From positions 464,290-528,289 of the forward strand of contig NZ_JBBCJO010000002.1 of NCBI RefSeq assembly GCF_037190085.1: a DNA stretch of 64,000 nt, written 5' to 3'. The position numbers and the translations under genes were made by a program. Position 1 is the first letter of the stretch, and the number at the start of each line of letters is the position of its first letter. Under the pieces are notes generated by a model. It was given only the letters and a program-made list of their open reading frames with translations, ran no database searches and was not told the origin of the DNA. This DNA comes from Gemmatimonas aurantiaca (lineage in GTDB: Bacteria; Gemmatimonadota; Gemmatimonadetes; Gemmatimonadales; Gemmatimonadaceae). Shown piece after piece: positions 60,845-64,000 of the stretch.

Positions 60845-62194
60845 TCATCCCCGCGCCGCGATGGTCTTGATGGCCGACGCCAGCTTATCGGCGTCGGCCG
60901 GTGTGTTGTAGAGGGTGGGTGTCACGCGCACGCAGTCGCCTTTGGCGATGCCGTTGCGCTGGAAGGTGAACAGCCCGAACTCCTCCAGCAACGTGCGCGC
61001 GATGGCGGCGTTGGCCTGGGACGTGCCCCGTCCATGCAGACGGAACGAGGTGATGGCGCCCGCCAGATCGGCATCGTCGGGCGTGAGCACATCCACACCC
61101 GGCACATCGCGCACCGCCTTCACCCAGCGATCACGCAGGAAGCGCAGACGCGCACCCTTCTGCGGAATGCCGATGGATTGCTGAAAATCGATGGCATCGG
61201 GAATGGTCATCATCGTGGCGAAATTCACCGTGCCGGTGTGCAGACGGCTGTCGATGCGCGTGGGCGGCGCGCTCTCGTCGGCATGCGCCAGATCGATGGC
61301 ATCGAGACGGCCTTCACGGATGTACATCGCGCCGGCTCCCACCGGGGCGCCGATCCACTTGTGGAGATTGATGCCCACGAAGTCGGCGCCCAGCGCGTCC
61401 ATGGACAGGGGGATCTGTCCAAACGAGTGCGCGGCATCGACCACCACGTCCACACCACGGCTGCGGGCCAGTGTGGCCACGTCCTTCACGGGCAGCAGCA
61501 GGCCGGTCTTGTTGTTGCAGTGCGTGAGCAGCAGCAGTTTGGTACGCGGATTGGCGTCGAGCGCGCGCGTGTAGGCCTCGAGGATGTTCGCATGCGTGGC
61601 CGGCTCCGGGATGTCGAGTGTCGCCACTTTCGCGCCCACACTCTTCGCGAGGCCGTTCATCGCCCACTGCATCGCGTTGTAATCGAGATCGGCGTACATC
61701 ACCGTGTCGCCCGCGCCCACCTTGTTGTACTGGCTGATCAGCGCCTGCAACGCCTCCGTGGCGCCACGTGACAGCGCGATCTCCGAGGGCTTCGCACCCA
61801 CGAACTGCGCCACCCGCTCCCGCGCCGAACGCCACAGGGCCGGAAACTCGCGCCGGGCAAAATACGAGTTCTCGCGATTCATGCGGTCGATGTGCTCGTG
61901 ATACTTCGCGAGCACGGGCTGCGACATGAGTCCCCAGTAGCCGGCTTCGAGATTGGTGACGGCATTCGTGACGCGATACTGATCGGCCACCTTCTTCCAG
62001 TAGGCCTCGTCCTGCGCCACCTCGTGCAGCGGTCCCGGGTGCGGGGTCAGCCCTGTGGTTGCCGCCGTGGCACCAGGTACATCAGGGGCACCGTCGGAAG
62101 TCGTGGACGCCACCATCGTGGCGGGGGCCAGCAGGGAGGCGGCACCGATCACCGCCGAGTCGCGCAGGAAGTCGCGCCGGGAAGAACCAGTCAT
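60845..62194 (-). CDS. Tat-exported class V aminotransferase (isopenicillin-N-epimerase-like)
   Basis: This 449-residue protein has a twin-arginine signal (SRRDFLRDSAVIGAASLLAP, residues 5-24) and a PLP-dependent class V fold: ALSRGATEALQALIS, VDVVVDAAHSFGQIPLS (Asp253), and INLHKWIGAPVGAGAMYI with PLP lysine Lys279. Relatives include isopenicillin N epimerase and cysteine desulfurase-like proteins, but the substrate cannot be told. An exported PLP enzyme is unusual yet typical for this subgroup with Tat signals. It is divergent from the decarboxylase gene with 70 bp between. Longer starts up to 62308 have no Tat signal at the N-terminus. Confidence 0.9.
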   Translation of the reverse strand: MTGSSRRDFLRDSAVIGAASLLAPATMVASTTSDGAPDVPGATAATTGLTPHPGPLHEVAQDEAYWKKVADQYRVTNAVTNLEAGYWGLMSQPVLAKYHEHIDRMNRENSYFARREFPALWRSARERVAQFVGAKPSEIALSRGATEALQALISQYNKVGAGDTVMYADLDYNAMQWAMNGLAKSVGAKVATLDIPEPATHANILEAYTRALDANPRTKLLLLTHCNNKTGLLLPVKDVATLARSRGVDVVVDAAHSFGQIPLSMDALGADFVGINLHKWIGAPVGAGAMYIREGRLDAIDLAHADESAPPTRIDSRLHTGTVNFATMMTIPDAIDFQQSIGIPQKGARLRFLRDRWVKAVRDVPGVDVLTPDDADLAGAITSFRLHGRGTSQANAAIARTLLEEFGLFTFQRNGIAKGDCVRVTPTLYNTPADADKLASAIKTIAARG

Positions 62195-62264
62195 ACCTGA
62201 CGCTACGAAGCCCGCCCGGCGACCGCAACTGCGATTCCCCTGCAACTGGCCGGAAGTGCGCCGG

Positions 62265-63836
62265 ATGATGAGCTTCCGTGACATGACCGATGCATCCAGC
62301 GCCTCCACCCCTGCCCCGCGGCAACCTCACGCCGCGGTGGCTTCGCCCACTGCCGACCGACCAGCCGGCGATCTCCCGCTTGGCGATCTGCCGACTGGCG
62401 ATCTGCCGACTGGCGACTTGCCCGCCGCGGATTTCCGCCGGGCGGCGCACGCCGTGGTGGACTGGATCGCCGAGTACCTCGAAAACCCATCGGCGCATCC
62501 GGTGCGCAGCCGGGTGCGGCCCGGCGATGTGCGCAACGCCCTGCCCGCCTCACCGCCACTCCACGGTGAGCCGCTGGACGCGATGCTCCGGGACTTCCAT
62601 GCCACCATCCTGCCCGGGATCACCCACTGGAATCACCCGGGGTTCTTCGCCTACTTCGCCAACTCGGGCTCCTATCCGGGCATCCTCGGTGAACTGCTGA
62701 CGGCCGCACTCAATGCCAACGGCATGTTGTGGGTCACCAGCCCCGCGATCACCGAACTCGAAGAACTCGCACTCGACTGGCTGCGCCAACTGATGGGACT
62801 GGGCAGCGGCTGGTCGGGCCAGATCACCGACACGGCCAGCGTGAGCACGTTCTACGCGCTCGCAGCCGCACGCGAACGTGCCGGTCTCGATGTGCGCACC
62901 AGAGGTCTCGCCGGGCGCACGGATATGCCACGCCTGCGGGTCTATTGCAGCGAGCACGCGCACTCGTCCATCGACAAGGCGGTCATGGCGCTCGGACTCG
63001 GTCATGAGAACTGCGTGAAGATCGCGGTGGACGAACACTTCCGCATGCGCCCCGACGCGCTCCAGGCCGCGATCGCCGCCGATGTGGCCGCGGGGTACAA
63101 GCCCATCGCCGTCGTCCCCTGTGTCGGCACGACGAGCATCACCAGCGTCGATCCGGTGCCCGCCCTCGTGCAGATCGCGCGGCAGTACGATTGCTGGGTG
63201 CATGTGGACGCCGCGTACGGCGGGGTGGCCGCCATCGTGCCCGAGTTGCGCTACCTGCTCGACGGCGTCGATGGTGCGGACTCGCTGGTGGTCAATCCGC
63301 ACAAGTGGCTGTTCACGCCGATGGACTGCTCGGTGCTGTTCACGCGCGATCCGGACACGCTGCGCCGTGCGTTCGCGCTGCTGCCCGAGTATCTCGTGAC
63401 CCGCACGCCCGACACGACCACCAATCTGATGGACTACGGCATCCAGCTCGGCCGCCGTTTCCGCGCCCTCAAGTTGTGGATGGTGATGCGCGCCTACGGG
63501 GCGGAAGGACTGGCCGAGCGTATCCGGCATCATTGTGAACTCGCCCGTGAGTTTGCCGGCATGGTGCACTTCGAAGGCGGTTGGGAACTCACGGCGCCCG
63601 TCACGTTGTCACTGGTCTGCTTCCGGTATGCCCCCGAGGGCGCGAGCGAAGAGACCATCGCCGCCCTGAACGCCGCCATCATGGAACGGGTGAACGCGCG
63701 CGGTCATGTGTATCTGTCGCACACGAAACTCGACGGCCGTTATACGCTGCGTCTGGCGATCGGCAACATCCGTACCGATCGTGAGCATGTGGAACTCGCC
63801 TGGCGGGAACTGCGGGAGGCGGCCAGAGGGGGGTGA
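62265..63836 (+). CDS. PLP-dependent aromatic-amino-acid-type decarboxylase (group II)
   Basis: This 523-residue protein of the DDC/TDC/group II decarboxylase family has THWNHPGFFAYFANSGSYPGI, TDTASVSTFYALAAARER, VPCVGTTSITSVDPV, VHVDAAYGGVAA and the PLP lysine Lys347 in VNPHKWLFTPMDCSV. It converts an aromatic amino acid (Trp, Tyr, Phe or Dopa) to the amine in the cytosol. Specificity is not deducible. The 5' part contains a 15-bp tandem repeat (GDLPL, GDLPT, GDLPT, GDLPA at about 35-54). ATG 62265 is used; 62268 and 62283 are alternatives. Confidence 0.93.
   Translation: MMSFRDMTDASSASTPAPRQPHAAVASPTADRPAGDLPLGDLPTGDLPTGDLPAADFRRAAHAVVDWIAEYLENPSAHPVRSRVRPGDVRNALPASPPLHGEPLDAMLRDFHATILPGITHWNHPGFFAYFANSGSYPGILGELLTAALNANGMLWVTSPAITELEELALDWLRQLMGLGSGWSGQITDTASVSTFYALAAARERAGLDVRTRGLAGRTDMPRLRVYCSEHAHSSIDKAVMALGLGHENCVKIAVDEHFRMRPDALQAAIAADVAAGYKPIAVVPCVGTTSITSVDPVPALVQIARQYDCWVHVDAAYGGVAAIVPELRYLLDGVDGADSLVVNPHKWLFTPMDCSVLFTRDPDTLRRAFALLPEYLVTRTPDTTTNLMDYGIQLGRRFRALKLWMVMRAYGAEGLAERIRHHCELAREFAGMVHFEGGWELTAPVTLSLVCFRYAPEGASEETIAALNAAIMERVNARGHVYLSHTKLDGRYTLRLAIGNIRTDREHVELAWRELREAARGG
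62367..62426 (+). repeat. 15-bp tandem repeat within the decarboxylase gene
   Basis: Four units of type GGCGATCTGCCGACT occur at 62367-62381, 62382-62396, 62397-62411 and 62412-62426. The second and third are identical. Each unit adds five residues (GDLPx) to the N-terminal leader before the conserved fold. Confidence 0.88.
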
Positions 63837-63880
63837 ACGTCGCGGGCGATCCTATCGACAGTCCAGTTCATCAACAGCAA

Positions 63881-63996
63881 CGGCTTTGCCGCGGATTGTG
63901 CGGATGGGGCGGAAACAACACCGATAAATACGGGAACACCCCCCGCAGTTGAACCGTGTGGTTTCCGCCCCATCCGCGGAATCCCCGGCAAAGCCG
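63881..63996. repeat. long inverted repeat (36-bp arms) at the window end
   Basis: The left arm 63881-63916 starts CGGCTTTGCCGCGG and the right arm 63961-63996 ends CCCCGGCAAAGCCG. They are reverse complements at 33 of 36 positions and are separated by 44 bp of AT-richer sequence. The element follows the decarboxylase stop by 44 bp. It can fold into a very stable stem and may be a terminator, a REP-type unit or a miniature mobile element. The window ends 4 bp after it. Confidence 0.8.
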
Positions 63997-64000
63997 GTTA

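Overview
The window is a chromosomal segment of a high-G+C Gram-negative bacterium. It has a lepB, lipoproteins, Tat-signal enzymes, an outer-membrane barrel protein, a PEP-CTERM protein, an ADOP-like MacB permease, DUF4178 proteins and many secreted hydrolases. Together these suggest Gemmatimonadota (Gemmatimonas-like). That assignment is inference: there is no rRNA, tRNA or other marker here to prove it. I see no CRISPR array, insertion sequence, prophage or tRNA gene.

Layout. 1-4923: a partial phosphodiester-glycosidase lipoprotein, a YqaA/DedA-like membrane protein, an HD phosphohydrolase translationally coupled to tgt (queuosine), and a secreted metallo-beta-lactamase-fold protein. 4924-8500: a compositionally different accessory patch with a surface plug-like protein, a small DNA-binding protein, a PEP-CTERM protein and a membrane protein; its left part is bracketed by two copies of the tail of the MBL-fold gene. 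8506-20042: penicillin acylase with a small membrane partner, an ECF sigma factor coupled to an anti-sigma/von Willebrand fusion, a MASE1 hybrid histidine kinase, and a NatAB-type ABC exporter.

20087-29077 (minus strand) is the most interesting part: nine tightly packed genes encoding an SPFH/zinc-ribbon scaffold protein, S-adenosylmethionine decarboxylase, two DUF4178 proteins, a small membrane protein, a DUF350 protein, a membrane-fused spermidine-synthase-like aminopropyltransferase, a Tat-exported FAD amine-oxidase-like enzyme and a Ser/Thr kinase. I read it as a polyamine-linked envelope system of unknown product. Directly upstream lie a bacilliredoxin, a divergent GroES-like protein and an M24 metallopeptidase.

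31654-39071 holds housekeeping and envelope genes: a secreted esterase, lepB, a SWIB-domain histone-like protein, endonuclease IV, a large imperfect inverted repeat built of TCAGA heptads, a lipoprotein, and delta-1-pyrroline-5-carboxylate dehydrogenase. 39114-48600 holds a PhzF enzyme, a divergent c-di-GMP pair (diguanylate cyclase and GGDEF/EAL protein) and a MacAB-like ABC efflux operon. 48837-63836 holds the glutamate synthase large subunit, a HEAT-repeat protein, an outer-membrane barrel protein, two secreted M20 peptidases/amidohydrolases, a Tat-exported class V aminotransferase and an aromatic-amino-acid-type decarboxylase. The window ends in a 116-bp element with 36-bp inverted arms.
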